Source of the DNA: DASZVN01 sp035547055
GTDB taxonomy: Bacteria; Pseudomonadota; Alphaproteobacteria; Rhizobiales; Methylopilaceae
Reading direction: 5' to 3'
Assembly: GCA_035547055.1 (NCBI GenBank)
Contig: DASZVN010000203.1
Span: 1 to 40,637, forward strand
DNA length: 40,637 nt
Position 1 is the stretch's first letter, and every line of letters starts with the position of its first letter. The notes under the pieces were generated by a model. That model was not told the DNA's origin and did not search any database. It saw only the letters and a program-made list of their open reading frames with translations. Shown in pieces: positions 31,250 to 40,201 of the stretch. The position numbers were made by a program, and so were the translations under genes.

Positions 31250-32710
31250 TCAGACCTCCTGTTGCGGTGCCGGAAGCGGCGGAAGCAGGGCCTCGACGAC
31301 GAGGCCGAGGGCGAGGAGCGCCCGGTCCCGTCCGGCCGGGGCATCGAAGGTCAGCCCGACCGGCAGGCCGCCGGTGCTGAGGCCCGCGGGAAGGCTCAGG
31401 CTCGGCAGGCCGGCGAGGGTGACCGGCCCGAGATTGCGCGCCGCGGTCATGAAGGTCGGCACCGGCCTGCCGTTCAGCGGCGTCAGGTCGTCGTCGCCGA
31501 TCGGCGGCGGCAGGAGCGGCGAGGTCGGGTAGACGAGGGCGTCGATGCCGGTCGCGGCGAAGGCGCGGCGATAGTCCTCGATCAGGCGCGGCCGCTCGAC
31601 CTCCATCGCCGCGCGATAGCGCGCGGCCGGCACGGCGGCGGCGCCGCCGGCATAGCCGGCGAGCAGCCCCTTCACGTCGGGCGAGGCGACCTCGGCGATC
31701 ACGTCGGCGAAGGCGATGCCGTCGGCATGCGTGGCGAGATAGGCGGTCATGTCGCGCTGGAACTCGTGGAGCGCGATCGCGAAGCCGAAGCCGGGCTCGG
31801 CGGCGGCGATCGCGGCAAGCTCGACCTCGACCAGCGTGACGCCGGCCGCTTCGAGGCGCGCCATGGCTTCGTTCGCGACGCGGGCGCATTCGGGGTCGAG
31901 GTCGTCCCAGAAGGGGTGGCGCGGCACGCCGAGGCGGAGCCTGCGCGGATCGGGCGTCGCGGGGAGGGCGGTCTCGCCGGTCACGACTGCGTCGATCAGC
32001 GCGAGGTCGGCGACGCTGCGGGCGATCGGGCCGGCGGTGTCGCGGGTCGCCGAGATCGGCACGATCCCGGCGCCCGGCCAGCGGCCGACGCTGGGGCGCA
32101 GGCCTGCCGCGCCGCACCAGTTCGCGGGCAGCCGGATCGAGGCGCCGGTATCGGTGCCGAGCGCCGCCGGCACCAGCCGCGCTCCGACCGCCGCGCCCGA
32201 GCCGCCGCTGGAGCCGCCGGGTACGCGCGAGGGGTCATAGGGATTGCGGACGGCGCCGAACGCCGCGTTGTTGCACGTGATGCCGAAGGCGAGCTCGTGC
32301 ATCCCGGCCTTGCCGAACAGGATGGCGCCCGCGTCGAAAAGCGCGTCGGCGACCGGCGCGTTTCTCGCCGGGCGATGGCGGCGGAGCGCCGGCGTGCCGG
32401 CGGTGGTCGGCAGATCCCTGGTGCCGATGTTGTCCTTCAGCGCGATCGGCACGCCGTGGAGCGGCCCGAGCGCGGCATCGCTCCTGCGGGCACGGTCGGC
32501 AGCAGCCGCCGCGGCGCGCACCGCGTCGGGATCGAGCGTCACGAACGCGTTGAGGCCCTCCAATGCCAGGCTACGGGCAAGCAGCGCCTCGGCCAGCGCG
32601 GCGGCGGTGATGTCGCCCTGCCGGATCGCGGCGGCGGCCTCGCCGGCTCCGAGCTCGTGCAGCGCCGTCACCGGCAGAACTCCGCCACCGGCCGGCCTTG
32701 ACATGAGCAT
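31250..32710 (-). CDS. Amidase (amidase-signature family)
   Basis: A 486-residue amidase-signature enzyme (GatA/allophanate-hydrolase-like fold). The Ser-cisSer-Lys triad is visible: Lys92 (IALKDNIGT), Ser168 (PGGSSGGSG) and Ser191 (GTDTGASIRLPA). The usual GGSIR reads GASIR, a small change next to the nucleophile. Two ATGs, at 32710 and 32704, are possible starts; neither has a strong ribosome site. It is convergent with the monooxygenase gene and divergent from the TetR gene. The 140 bp between it and the monooxygenase hold nothing I recognise. It cleaves an amide; the substrate is unknown. Confidence 0.92.
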   Translation of the reverse strand: MLMSRPAGGGVLPVTALHELGAGEAAAAIRQGDITAAALAEALLARSLALEGLNAFVTLDPDAVRAAAAAADRARRSDAALGPLHGVPIALKDNIGTRDLPTTAGTPALRRHRPARNAPVADALFDAGAILFGKAGMHELAFGITCNNAAFGAVRNPYDPSRVPGGSSGGSGAAVGARLVPAALGTDTGASIRLPANWCGAAGLRPSVGRWPGAGIVPISATRDTAGPIARSVADLALIDAVVTGETALPATPDPRRLRLGVPRHPFWDDLDPECARVANEAMARLEAAGVTLVEVELAAIAAAEPGFGFAIALHEFQRDMTAYLATHADGIAFADVIAEVASPDVKGLLAGYAGGAAAVPAARYRAAMEVERPRLIEDYRRAFAATGIDALVYPTSPLLPPPIGDDDLTPLNGRPVPTFMTAARNLGPVTLAGLPSLSLPAGLSTGGLPVGLTFDAPAGRDRALLALGLVVEALLPPLPAPQQEV

Positions 32711-32805
32711 CCCCGCGTCATGATCGGCACCTCGTTTGCAGCTATGGGAGGTCGAGCCTAGCGGACGGCGCCCCTCTCTGGCACCGGCAAATGCCCATGC
32801 CGGCA

Positions 32806-32834
32806 TTGACAGTTCTGTTGCACTGCAATATTTG
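32806..32834 (+). promoter_or_regulatory. Promoter of the TetR-RND operon
   Basis: TTGACA (32806-32811), a 17-base spacer and TATTTG (32829-32834) make a good sigma-70 promoter. The spacer contains a small palindrome TTGCA-C-TGCAA (32818-32828). The expected transcription start falls near 32841, inside the operator and just past the first ATG of the TetR gene. Confidence 0.6.
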
Positions 32835-32853
32835 AGAATGAACATTCATTCTC
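32834..32853. promoter_or_regulatory. TetR operator (perfect 9-bp inverted repeat)
   Basis: GAGAATGAA and TTCATTCTC are perfect inverted repeats separated by CA. The site abuts the -10 and covers the first codons of the TetR gene, so the regulator should repress its own operon, including the RND pump. Confidence 0.8.
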
Positions 32854-33533
32854 ATGCGGCGCGCTCCGTGCTGAACCTCGACCGATTGCCCGACGACGGC
32901 GTCGCGGATCCCCACGACGGCCGGCATGCAGACCGCCGCAACCGCATCATCGACGCGGCGGTGCGCTGCATCGTGCGGAGCGGCTTCCATGCCACGACGG
33001 TCCAGGACGTCGCCCGCGAAGCCGGGATGAGCCCAGGCAATCTCTACCGCTATTTCCCGTCGAAGGACGCCATCGTGGCCGGCCTTGCCGAGCGCGACCG
33101 CGCGACGGTCGCGAGCGAGTTTGCGGCGATCGAGGGCTCGAACGACTTCCTGACCAATTTCGCCGCCATGGGGCAGCGCCATTTCGTCGAGGAATCGCGC
33201 GACCGCGCCGTGCTCTGCCTGGCGATCTGGTCCGAGGCGACGCGCAACCCGGCCGTCGCCGCGGCGAGCGCGGCGTTCGACGAGGCCGTGCTCGGCCGCA
33301 TCCGAGCCATGTTCACCCGCGCCCGCGAGGAGGGCGTGCTCCCGGCGGCCCTCGAGCCGGACGCCGCGGCCCGTCTCGTCTGCCTCCTGGCCGACGGCCT
33401 CTATGTCCGCCGCGCGGCCGCGCCGAACTTCGACCCCGCCCAGGAGGTCGCGCTGGTCATGCGCGTGATCGGCGCGCTGCTGAAGGGCGCGATCGATCTT
33501 TGCACCCCCGCCGCCGAGGAAGTTGCGTCATGA
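32838..33533 (+). CDS. TetR/AcrR family transcriptional regulator
   Basis: A 231-residue TetR-type repressor. The helix-turn-helix is clear: RIIDAAVRCIVRSGFHATTV then VAREAGMSPGNLYRYFPSKDAIVAG (about residues 36-82). The C-terminal ligand domain is of ordinary length. The start at ATG 32838 lies inside the operator and slightly upstream of the start site predicted from the promoter; if that promoter is right, translation may begin at GTG 32868 (residue 11), which also lies outside the conserved domain. Its stop overlaps the periplasmic adaptor ATG (ATGA), so it controls the RND efflux genes from the same transcript. The inducer is probably a toxic aromatic or hydrophobic compound. Confidence 0.93.
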   Translation: MNIHSHAARSVLNLDRLPDDGVADPHDGRHADRRNRIIDAAVRCIVRSGFHATTVQDVAREAGMSPGNLYRYFPSKDAIVAGLAERDRATVASEFAAIEGSNDFLTNFAAMGQRHFVEESRDRAVLCLAIWSEATRNPAVAAASAAFDEAVLGRIRAMFTRAREEGVLPAALEPDAAARLVCLLADGLYVRRAAAPNFDPAQEVALVMRVIGALLKGAIDLCTPAAEEVAS

Positions 33534-34615
33534 AGGCGAGCCGTGTCGTCGCTACCCTGATCGTGGTTCTCGCGGCGGGCTGGATCGCCTCCGGCGCGGT
33601 CGGGGGCGGCTCGAAGGCGAAGGTCGACCCCGCCGCCCACAAGGACGCCGTGGCTCCGGCGCGCTTCCGCGTCGCGGTGGTGCCGGCCCACGTCACCCCG
33701 CACGCGCGCCGGATCACCCTGTCCGGCAACACCGAGGCCGACCGCCGGGCGCCGGCGGCCGCCCGCATCGCCGGGATCGTGCGCGAGCTCCGCGTGAAGC
33801 GCGGCGACCGCGTCACGGCTGGCGAGATCGTCGCCGTGCTGTCCGACGACGGCCGCGATGCCCAGGTCGCCCAGGCCAAGGCGCGTCTGATCCAGCGCCG
33901 GATCGACCTCGACGCCAAGCGCAAGCTGATCGCCGCCGGCGTCGTCGCCGCCGCCAACCAGCCCGGCCTCGAGGCCGACTACCAGGCCGCCGACGCGGCG
34001 CTGGCCGCGGCCCAGGCCGAGGCGAACAAGGGCCAGGTGCTGGCGCCGATCGACGGCATCGTCAACGAGACCTCCGTCGAGCTCGGCCAGGCGGTCGGCG
34101 CCAACGCGACGGTCGCAAACGTCATCGCGCTGCAGCCGATGCTCGCCGTCGTCGAGATCGCCGAGGTCCACCTCGCCGGCATCCATGTCGGCGACCGCGC
34201 CCTGGTCCACCTCGTCACCGGCCGGACCGTCGAGGGCAAGGTGCGCTTCATCTCGCACAGGGCGAGCGCCGGCACCCGGACCTATCGGGTCGAGGTCGCG
34301 GTGCCGAACGCCGACGGCGCCATCCCGGACGGCATCACCTGCTCGGTCGACCTGTTCCTCGCGTCGGCGCCGGCGGCGAAGCTGCCGCGCTCGGCGCTGA
34401 CCTTCTCCGATGCGGGCGAGATCGGGGTGCGGACGGTCGGCGCCAACGATCGCGTCGCCTTCGTGCCGGTGTCCGTCGTCGAGGACGGCGAGCAGGAGCT
34501 GTGGGTCGCGGGCGTGCCGGACGGCGCGCGGGTGATCGTGCAGGGCCAGGACTTCGTCAAGGAAGGCACCGTGGTCGAGGCGGTGCCGGCGCCCGCAGCG
34601 CGCGCCGCCTCCTGA
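33530..34615 (+). CDS. RND efflux periplasmic adaptor subunit (HlyD/MFP family)
   Basis: A 361-residue membrane-fusion protein. One N-terminal transmembrane segment (about residues 7-24) anchors it; no lipobox Cys is seen. The barrel-sandwich (biotinyl-lipoyl-like) halves are AAARIAGIVRELRVKRGDRV and GQVLAPIDGIVNETSVELGQ, flanking an alpha-hairpin rich in Ala/Arg (about residues 105-165). The beta-barrel domain follows (AEVHLAGIHVGDRA). It links the inner-membrane pump encoded next to an outer-membrane channel, which is not encoded here. It is coupled to the TetR gene by a 4-base overlap and lies 17 bp from the pump gene. Confidence 0.93.
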   Translation: MKASRVVATLIVVLAAGWIASGAVGGGSKAKVDPAAHKDAVAPARFRVAVVPAHVTPHARRITLSGNTEADRRAPAAARIAGIVRELRVKRGDRVTAGEIVAVLSDDGRDAQVAQAKARLIQRRIDLDAKRKLIAAGVVAAANQPGLEADYQAADAALAAAQAEANKGQVLAPIDGIVNETSVELGQAVGANATVANVIALQPMLAVVEIAEVHLAGIHVGDRALVHLVTGRTVEGKVRFISHRASAGTRTYRVEVAVPNADGAIPDGITCSVDLFLASAPAAKLPRSALTFSDAGEIGVRTVGANDRVAFVPVSVVEDGEQELWVAGVPDGARVIVQGQDFVKEGTVVEAVPAPAARAAS

Positions 34616-34632
34616 GCGTCGGGGATCTCGAG

Positions 34633-37600
34633 ATGCGCAGTCCCGTCGATTTTGCGATCTCGCACGCGCGGCTGACGGTCGCGACGCTGCTCTTCCTCCT
34701 GGTCGCGGGCTTCTTCGCCTACACCTCGATCCCGAAGGAAGCGGAGCCGGACGTCCAGGTCCCGTACATCTACGTCAACGTCACCGACCGCGGCATCTCG
34801 CCGGAGGATGCCGAGCGGCTGATCCTCCGCCCGCTCGAGACCCGCATCAAGACGGTCGCCAACATCAAGGAGATGCGCTCGACCGCCTTCGACGGCGGCG
34901 GCTACATGCTGATCGAGTTCGAGCCGGGCTTCAATTCCGACGCCGCCATCGCCGACGTGCGCGCCAAGGTCGACGACGCCAAGCAGGACATGCCCAAGGA
35001 CATCGACCCGCCGATCATCCGCGAGGTCAACCTGTCGCTGTTCCCGGTGCTGGTGGTGGCGCTCGGCGGCGACGTGCCCGAGCGCACGCTGATCCACCTT
35101 GCGCAGGACACCCAGAACGCGATCGAGCAGGTCCCGGGCGTGCTCCAGGCGACGCTCCAGGGCGCCCGCGACGAGGCCGTCGAGATCATCGCCAAGCCGA
35201 TGCTGCTGAAGAGCTACGGCGTCTCGCTCGGCGATCTCATCGGCGCCTTCAACGCCGGCAACAGCGTCATCGCCGCGGGCTCGCTCGATTCCAGCTCGGG
35301 CAGCTTCTCGGTGAAGGTGCCGTCGCTGATCGAGCAGCCGGAGGACGTGCTGAAGTTCCCGGTCGCGGCCTCGGGCGCCGCGGCGGTGACGCTCGGCGAC
35401 GTCGCCCAGGTCCATCCGACCTTCAAGGACCCGATCACCATCACCCGCGTGAACGGCAAGCCGGCCGTCGCGATCGAGGTCTCGAAGCGTCCGGGTGCCA
35501 ACCTGATCGAGACGATCGAGGCCACCAAGATGGTGGTGAACCAGCTCAAGGCGCGCTGGCCCTCGACCGTCCACGTCACCTTCACGCAGGACAAGTCGAA
35601 GGACATCACGACGCTGCTCGGCGACCTCCAGAACAGCGTGGTGACGGCCGTCCTCCTCGTCATCGTCATCATGCTGCTGGTGCTCGGCGGGCGGGCGTCG
35701 CTGTTCATCGGGATCGCGATCCCGGCCGCGTTCCTGAGCGGCATCCTCGCGCTCGACCTTGCCGGGCTGACGATCAACATCGTCGTCCTGTTCTCGCTGA
35801 TCCTGGCGGTCGGCATGCTGGTCGACGACGCCATCATCGTGTCCGAGTTCGCCGAGCGGCGGATGAGCGAGGGCATGCCGCCGAAGCTCGCCTATTCGAC
35901 CGCCGCCAAGCGCATGGCCGGCCCGGTGATCGCGGCGACGGCGACGCGCATCGCGGCGTTCTCGCCCCTGATGTTCTGGCCGGGCATCGTCGGCGAGTTC
36001 ATGAAGTACCTGCCGCTGACGCTGATCGCGACGCTGTCGGCCTCGCTGGTGGTGGCGCTGATCTTCACGCCGACCCTCGGCGCGATGCTCGGCCGTGCCG
36101 CGATCAAGCCGCGCGACGAGCGCGTTTCCGACCGCGGCCTCTACATGCGCACTGTGCGCCTCGCGCTGCATCATCCGGTGGCGACGATCGCGCTGGCGGC
36201 GCTGGTCCTGGTCGGGGTCGTCCAGGCCTACGGGCAGTACGGCCGCGGCGTGGAGTTCTTCCCCGACGTCGAGCCCGACTATGCGCTGGTGCAGGTGCGC
36301 GCGCGCGGCAACATGTCGATCGGCGAGGAGGACAAGATCGTCCGCCAGGTCGAGCAGCGTCTCCTCAAGATGCCTGAGCTCGCGACCGTCTATACCCGGG
36401 TCGGCCAGACCCAGAACGGATCGACCGACGTGACCGAGGACACCATCGGCACCATCCAGTTCGAGTTCGTCGACTGGCAGAAGCGTCGCCCGGCGTCCGA
36501 GATCATGCAGGAGATCCGGCGCAGGACGGCCGACATTCCAGGCGTTCAGATCGAGGTCACCAAGCCCAACACCGGTCCGCCGACCGGCAAGCCGATCACC
36601 ATCGAGCTCAGCGCGCTCGACAACGCCGCGCTCTATCCGGCGGCGAAGAAGGCCGCCGCGATCCTGCGCGCCCGCAGCGACACCCGCGACATCGACGACG
36701 GCCTGCCGCTGCCGGGCCTCGACTTTTCGCTCAAGGTCGACAAGGCCGAGGCGGCGAAATACGGCGCCAGCGCCTCGACCGTCGGCGCGGCCGTGCAACT
36801 CGTCACCAACGGTCTCAGGGTCAGCCAGTACCGGCCGGAGAACGTCGACGAGCCGGTCGACCTCCTGCTGCGCTTTCCGCCGGCCGAGCGCAACCTCGAC
36901 CAGCTCGACGAGCTGCGCATCAACACGCCGCTCGGCGCGGTCCCGATCTCGAACTTCGTCAAGCGGGTGCCGGTCCATCGCGTCGGCATGATCCACCGCA
37001 TCGACGGCCACCGCGTCGTCACCGTCACGGCGAACGTCGCCGAGGGCGTTCAGACCGCCGACGTGCAGCAGGGCGTGGCGCAGACGCTCGCCAAGGCCGA
37101 TCTCGGCGAGGGCGTGCGCTTCCGCATGCGCGGCGAGGACGAGGAGCGCGCCAAGGCCGGCGCCTTCCTGATGAAGGCGTTCGGCGCCGCGATGTTCCTG
37201 ATCTTCGCGGTGCTGCTGGCGCAGTTCAACAAGTTCACCAGCGTGTGGGTGACGCTGTCGGCGGTGGTGCTGTCGACGGTCGGCGTGCTGATCGGCCTGA
37301 TGGTGATGAAGCAGCCGTTCGGCGTGGTGATGACCGGGATCGGCGTCATCGCCAATGCCGGGGTGATCGTGAACAACAACATCGTCCTGATCGACACCTA
37401 CGACCGGCTCCGCCGCGAAGGCTGGAACGCCTTCGACGCCATCGTCGAGACCTGCCGCGAGCGTGCCCGCCCGGTGGTCCTGACGGCGGTGACGGCGGTG
37501 CTCGGCGTGCTGTCGATCGCCTTCGGCGTCAACATCGACTTCATCCATCGCGAGGTCGTGGTCGGGGCGCCGTCGACGGCGTGGTGGGTCAGCCTTTCGA

Positions 37601-37764
37601 CCGCCATCGTCTTCGGCCTGGGCTTCGCGACGGTGCTGACGCTGATCGTGACCCCGGCGGCGCTGATGTCGATCGCCAAGCTTGGCGAGTGGCGGACTGC
37701 CCGGCGGGCGCGGCGCGCCGCCCGGCGCAACGGCGCGGTGGAGGCGGCCGCCCCGGCCGAGTGA
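34633..37764 (+). CDS. RND efflux transporter permease (AcrB-like)
   Basis: A 1043-residue inner-membrane proton-driven pump, full AcrB length. It starts MRSPVDFAISHARLTVATL, has a large first periplasmic domain, and TM4 with the paired Asp proton residues in LAVGMLVDDAIIVSEF. In TM10, where AcrB has a Lys, the sequence reads VIVNNNIVLIDTYDRL, an Asn-rich variant known from several AcrB-like branches. ATG 34633 follows GGGGATCTCG. Together with the adaptor it would export toxic aromatics or drugs through an outer-membrane factor supplied elsewhere. Controlled by the TetR gene upstream. A hairpin follows the stop codon. Confidence 0.95.
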   Translation: MRSPVDFAISHARLTVATLLFLLVAGFFAYTSIPKEAEPDVQVPYIYVNVTDRGISPEDAERLILRPLETRIKTVANIKEMRSTAFDGGGYMLIEFEPGFNSDAAIADVRAKVDDAKQDMPKDIDPPIIREVNLSLFPVLVVALGGDVPERTLIHLAQDTQNAIEQVPGVLQATLQGARDEAVEIIAKPMLLKSYGVSLGDLIGAFNAGNSVIAAGSLDSSSGSFSVKVPSLIEQPEDVLKFPVAASGAAAVTLGDVAQVHPTFKDPITITRVNGKPAVAIEVSKRPGANLIETIEATKMVVNQLKARWPSTVHVTFTQDKSKDITTLLGDLQNSVVTAVLLVIVIMLLVLGGRASLFIGIAIPAAFLSGILALDLAGLTINIVVLFSLILAVGMLVDDAIIVSEFAERRMSEGMPPKLAYSTAAKRMAGPVIAATATRIAAFSPLMFWPGIVGEFMKYLPLTLIATLSASLVVALIFTPTLGAMLGRAAIKPRDERVSDRGLYMRTVRLALHHPVATIALAALVLVGVVQAYGQYGRGVEFFPDVEPDYALVQVRARGNMSIGEEDKIVRQVEQRLLKMPELATVYTRVGQTQNGSTDVTEDTIGTIQFEFVDWQKRRPASEIMQEIRRRTADIPGVQIEVTKPNTGPPTGKPITIELSALDNAALYPAAKKAAAILRARSDTRDIDDGLPLPGLDFSLKVDKAEAAKYGASASTVGAAVQLVTNGLRVSQYRPENVDEPVDLLLRFPPAERNLDQLDELRINTPLGAVPISNFVKRVPVHRVGMIHRIDGHRVVTVTANVAEGVQTADVQQGVAQTLAKADLGEGVRFRMRGEDEERAKAGAFLMKAFGAAMFLIFAVLLAQFNKFTSVWVTLSAVVLSTVGVLIGLMVMKQPFGVVMTGIGVIANAGVIVNNNIVLIDTYDRLRREGWNAFDAIVETCRERARPVVLTAVTAVLGVLSIAFGVNIDFIHREVVVGAPSTAWWVSLSTAIVFGLGFATVLTLIVTPAALMSIAKLGEWRTARRARRAARRNGAVEAAAPAE

Positions 37765-37784
37765 GGGGCCGGCCGCTTCGTTCC

Positions 37785-37800
37785 GCTCGACGGGTCGAGC
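37785..37800. terminator. Likely bidirectional terminator between RND pump and RutA-like gene
   Basis: GCTCGA-CGGG-TCGAGC forms a perfect 6-bp stem with a tetraloop in the 39-bp gap between convergent genes. No clear T-tract on either side, so efficiency is uncertain. Confidence 0.45.
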
Positions 37801-37803
37801 CGG

Positions 37804-38931
37804 TCAGCGCAGGCCGGCCTGCACCACCAGCGGATAGGTCGTCTCCTGGAACTCGCGCATGCCCTCGACGTAGCGCGCCCAGGACAGCAGCGTGCCGTCG
37901 AAGCCGGCCTCGGCGAGGAGGCTGAGCCCGTCGACGATCTGCTCGCGCGTGCCGACCAGCGGATAGCCGCCCCAGCCGGCGATGAAATGCTCCTTGAGCT
38001 TGGCCAGCGCCGCCGGCGGGATCGATTGCGAATTGATCCCCAGCATGTCGATGAGGTTGGTCGCCGCCGCCCAGTCGCCCTTCTCGAACACGCATTCCTG
38101 ATAGAAACGCTTGGCCTCGGCCTCGGTCTCGCCCTGGAAGATGTAGGAGTTGGTCCAGACCTGGATGTCGCGGCCGTGCTCCTCGCGGGCGAGCTTGCGG
38201 AAGGACTCGACCCTGGCCTTCAGGCTCGGCAGGTCGAAGGCGTCGAGATTGGTGAAGCCGACGTCGGCGAACTTGGCGGCGAACTGGCGGCCGCGGAGCG
38301 AAGCCCCGGCGCTCATCACGACCGGGTAGGGCCGCTGGATCGGCCGCGGCTTGAGGCGGGCCTTCAGCACCCGGTAGAAATCGCCCTCGAAGTCGAACTC
38401 CTCCTCCGAGACCCACAGCCGCTTGATGATCTCGAGCCACTCGACCGCCATGTCGTAGCGGCGGTCGTGGTCCATCAGCGGGGCGCCGAACATCTCGATC
38501 TCGGGCTGGTACCAGCCGGTGACGACGTTGAGCGTGAAGCGGCCGCCGCTGATGTGGTCGATGGTGGTCGCCTGCTTCGCCGCCATGACCGGGTGCATGG
38601 TCGGCACGTGCGAGGTCGCGAAGATCGCCGGATAGGTGGTCGACGCGCTCATCCCGGCGGCCCAGGTGAAGCTCTCGAAGCCGGCGCCGTTGAAGTCGGT
38701 CACGCCGCCGAAGCCCTTCCAGCGCCCGACCGGCACCAGTGCCTCGAACTGCATCGCCTCGGCCATGCGCGCGAGCGCGACCGAGCTCGCCCAGTCGGCC
38801 TCCAGCATGCCTTCCATCGAGGAGATGGTGCAGCCGCCGCTGAGATTGGTGCAGAAGGTGCCGAGCTTGAGCTTGCGGTCGTTGAACAGCGGGTTGCCGG
38901 CCGCGCGCAGCTCGTCGGTCCGCGTCGGCAT
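37804..38931 (-). CDS. RutA/SfnG-like flavin-dependent monooxygenase
   Basis: A 375-residue luciferase-fold monooxygenase of the RutA/SfnG/SsuD branch, distinct from the two EHH-type LLM proteins in this window. Blocks shared with RutA include GFGGVTDF, ESFTWAAG, ATTIDHISGGRF, NVVTGWYQPE, RYDMAVEW and VMSAGASLRGRQFAAKFAD. Such enzymes use reduced FMN to oxidise pyrimidines, sulfones or sulfonates, sometimes through a flavin peroxide attack. It stands alone, convergent with the RND pump and divergent from the decarboxylase-like gene, with a 258-bp upstream gap. RutB-type and RutD-type proteins are encoded at 6949-9671, far away and with their own LLM enzyme. Substrate unknown. Confidence 0.92.
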   Translation of the reverse strand: MPTRTDELRAAGNPLFNDRKLKLGTFCTNLSGGCTISSMEGMLEADWASSVALARMAEAMQFEALVPVGRWKGFGGVTDFNGAGFESFTWAAGMSASTTYPAIFATSHVPTMHPVMAAKQATTIDHISGGRFTLNVVTGWYQPEIEMFGAPLMDHDRRYDMAVEWLEIIKRLWVSEEEFDFEGDFYRVLKARLKPRPIQRPYPVVMSAGASLRGRQFAAKFADVGFTNLDAFDLPSLKARVESFRKLAREEHGRDIQVWTNSYIFQGETEAEAKRFYQECVFEKGDWAAATNLIDMLGINSQSIPPAALAKLKEHFIAGWGGYPLVGTREQIVDGLSLLAEAGFDGTLLSWARYVEGMREFQETTYPLVVQAGLR

Positions 38932-39189
38932 CGTCCATGCACTCCCGGCGTCCGTTTGGCTGCGAACGTTTCGAGCCTGACAGAGTTCGTCCGGCGTGGA
39001 AAGAGGGCGCGCAGCGCCCGCAGCGTGCGCGGCCTTGGCGCGAAGGATCGGGATGTCGCGCGCGCGGCGGAGGCCCGCTTCCAGCAGCCCATGTGGGTCG
39101 ATGACGCACTCCCGATCATGATATTCGACCTCGACAACGGGCCGGCAATCATCGTGGGCGGCACATCACGCAGGGACGGGGGGCGGGAC

Positions 39190-40182
39190 ATGGGCGAACT
39201 GACCTTGAGCTTCGGCATCTCGTCGAACCCGCGGACCTGGCCGCTGCTTCAAGGCCGGGTCGCGCCCGAGGGCATCGAGCCGGTCTTCACCGTGCTGCAC
39301 CCCTCCGAGCTGTTCTGGCGCCAGCTCAAGTTCAACGAGTTCGACCTCGCGGAGATGTCGCTCTCGACCTGGATGCGCCTGGTCGCCCGCGGCGACGAGG
39401 CCTTCGTCGGCATTCCGGTGTTCACCACCCGGCGCTTCTTCCATACCGAGATCCTGGTGCGCCGCGGCGCCGGGATCGCCGCGCCGTCCGACCTCAAGGG
39501 CAAGCGCGTCGGCGTGCCCGAGTACCAGCAGACCGCGGCGCTGTGGGGGCGCGGCGTGCTCCAGCACGAGTTCGGCGTGAAGCCGTCGGACATGGAGTTC
39601 TGGATGGAGCGCATGCCCGAGATCAGCCACGGCGGCGCCGGCGGCTTCGCCTTTCCCGCGGGCGTCACGATCCGCCAGATCCCGGCCGAGAAGAACATCG
39701 GGACGATGATGCTGTCGGGCGAGCTCGACGCGACGCTGCTCTACCTCGCCGACCGCAACCTAGTCGACCGCAGCCGCATCGACCTCCGCGGCCATCCGGA
39801 CGTGCAGCCGCTGTTCGATCCGATCGCCGAAGGCACGCGCTTCTACCGCAAGACCGGGCTCTTCCCCATCAACCATGGCATGGTGATGAAGCGGAGCCTG
39901 TTCGAGCGCCACCCGTGGATCGTGCTGAACGTGCTCCGCGCCTTCGAGGCGGCGAACGCCATCGCCAACGCCGAGCGCGCCGCCCACGCCGCCTATTATG
40001 TCGAGACCGGCCTCCTGCCGCCGGATGCGGGCAAGGCACTGGAAACGCCGCTCGTCGCGCATGGCGTCCGCGCGAACCGCAAGGTGGTGGACACCATCGC
40101 GCAATATTCGCACGAGCAGGGGCTGACGCCGCGTCAGCTCACCGTCGCCGAGCTGTTCGCGCCGGCGACGCTCGATCTCTGA
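39190..40182 (+). CDS. 4,5-dihydroxyphthalate decarboxylase-like protein (NMT1/THI5-type fold)
   Basis: A 330-residue protein of the 4,5-dihydroxyphthalate decarboxylase (Pht5) family, related in fold to NMT1/THI5-like binding proteins. The block KRVGVPEYQQTAALWGRGVLQHEFGV (about residues 105-131) and AEKNIGTMMLSGELDATLLY are typical. There is no signal peptide from ATG 39190, which follows a G-rich tract, so it is probably cytoplasmic and enzymatic. A Rieske oxygenase gene starts 19 bp downstream, the arrangement expected of a phthalate-type route (dioxygenation, then decarboxylation of a dihydroxy-dicarboxylate). The 258-bp upstream gap has no gene I can support. Family members are often of unproven activity. 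Confidence 0.85.
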   Translation: MGELTLSFGISSNPRTWPLLQGRVAPEGIEPVFTVLHPSELFWRQLKFNEFDLAEMSLSTWMRLVARGDEAFVGIPVFTTRRFFHTEILVRRGAGIAAPSDLKGKRVGVPEYQQTAALWGRGVLQHEFGVKPSDMEFWMERMPEISHGGAGGFAFPAGVTIRQIPAEKNIGTMMLSGELDATLLYLADRNLVDRSRIDLRGHPDVQPLFDPIAEGTRFYRKTGLFPINHGMVMKRSLFERHPWIVLNVLRAFEAANAIANAERAAHAAYYVETGLLPPDAGKALETPLVAHGVRANRKVVDTIAQYSHEQGLTPRQLTVAELFAPATLDL

Positions 40183-40201
40183 GGCCGGGGAGGGACTGCC
40201 G

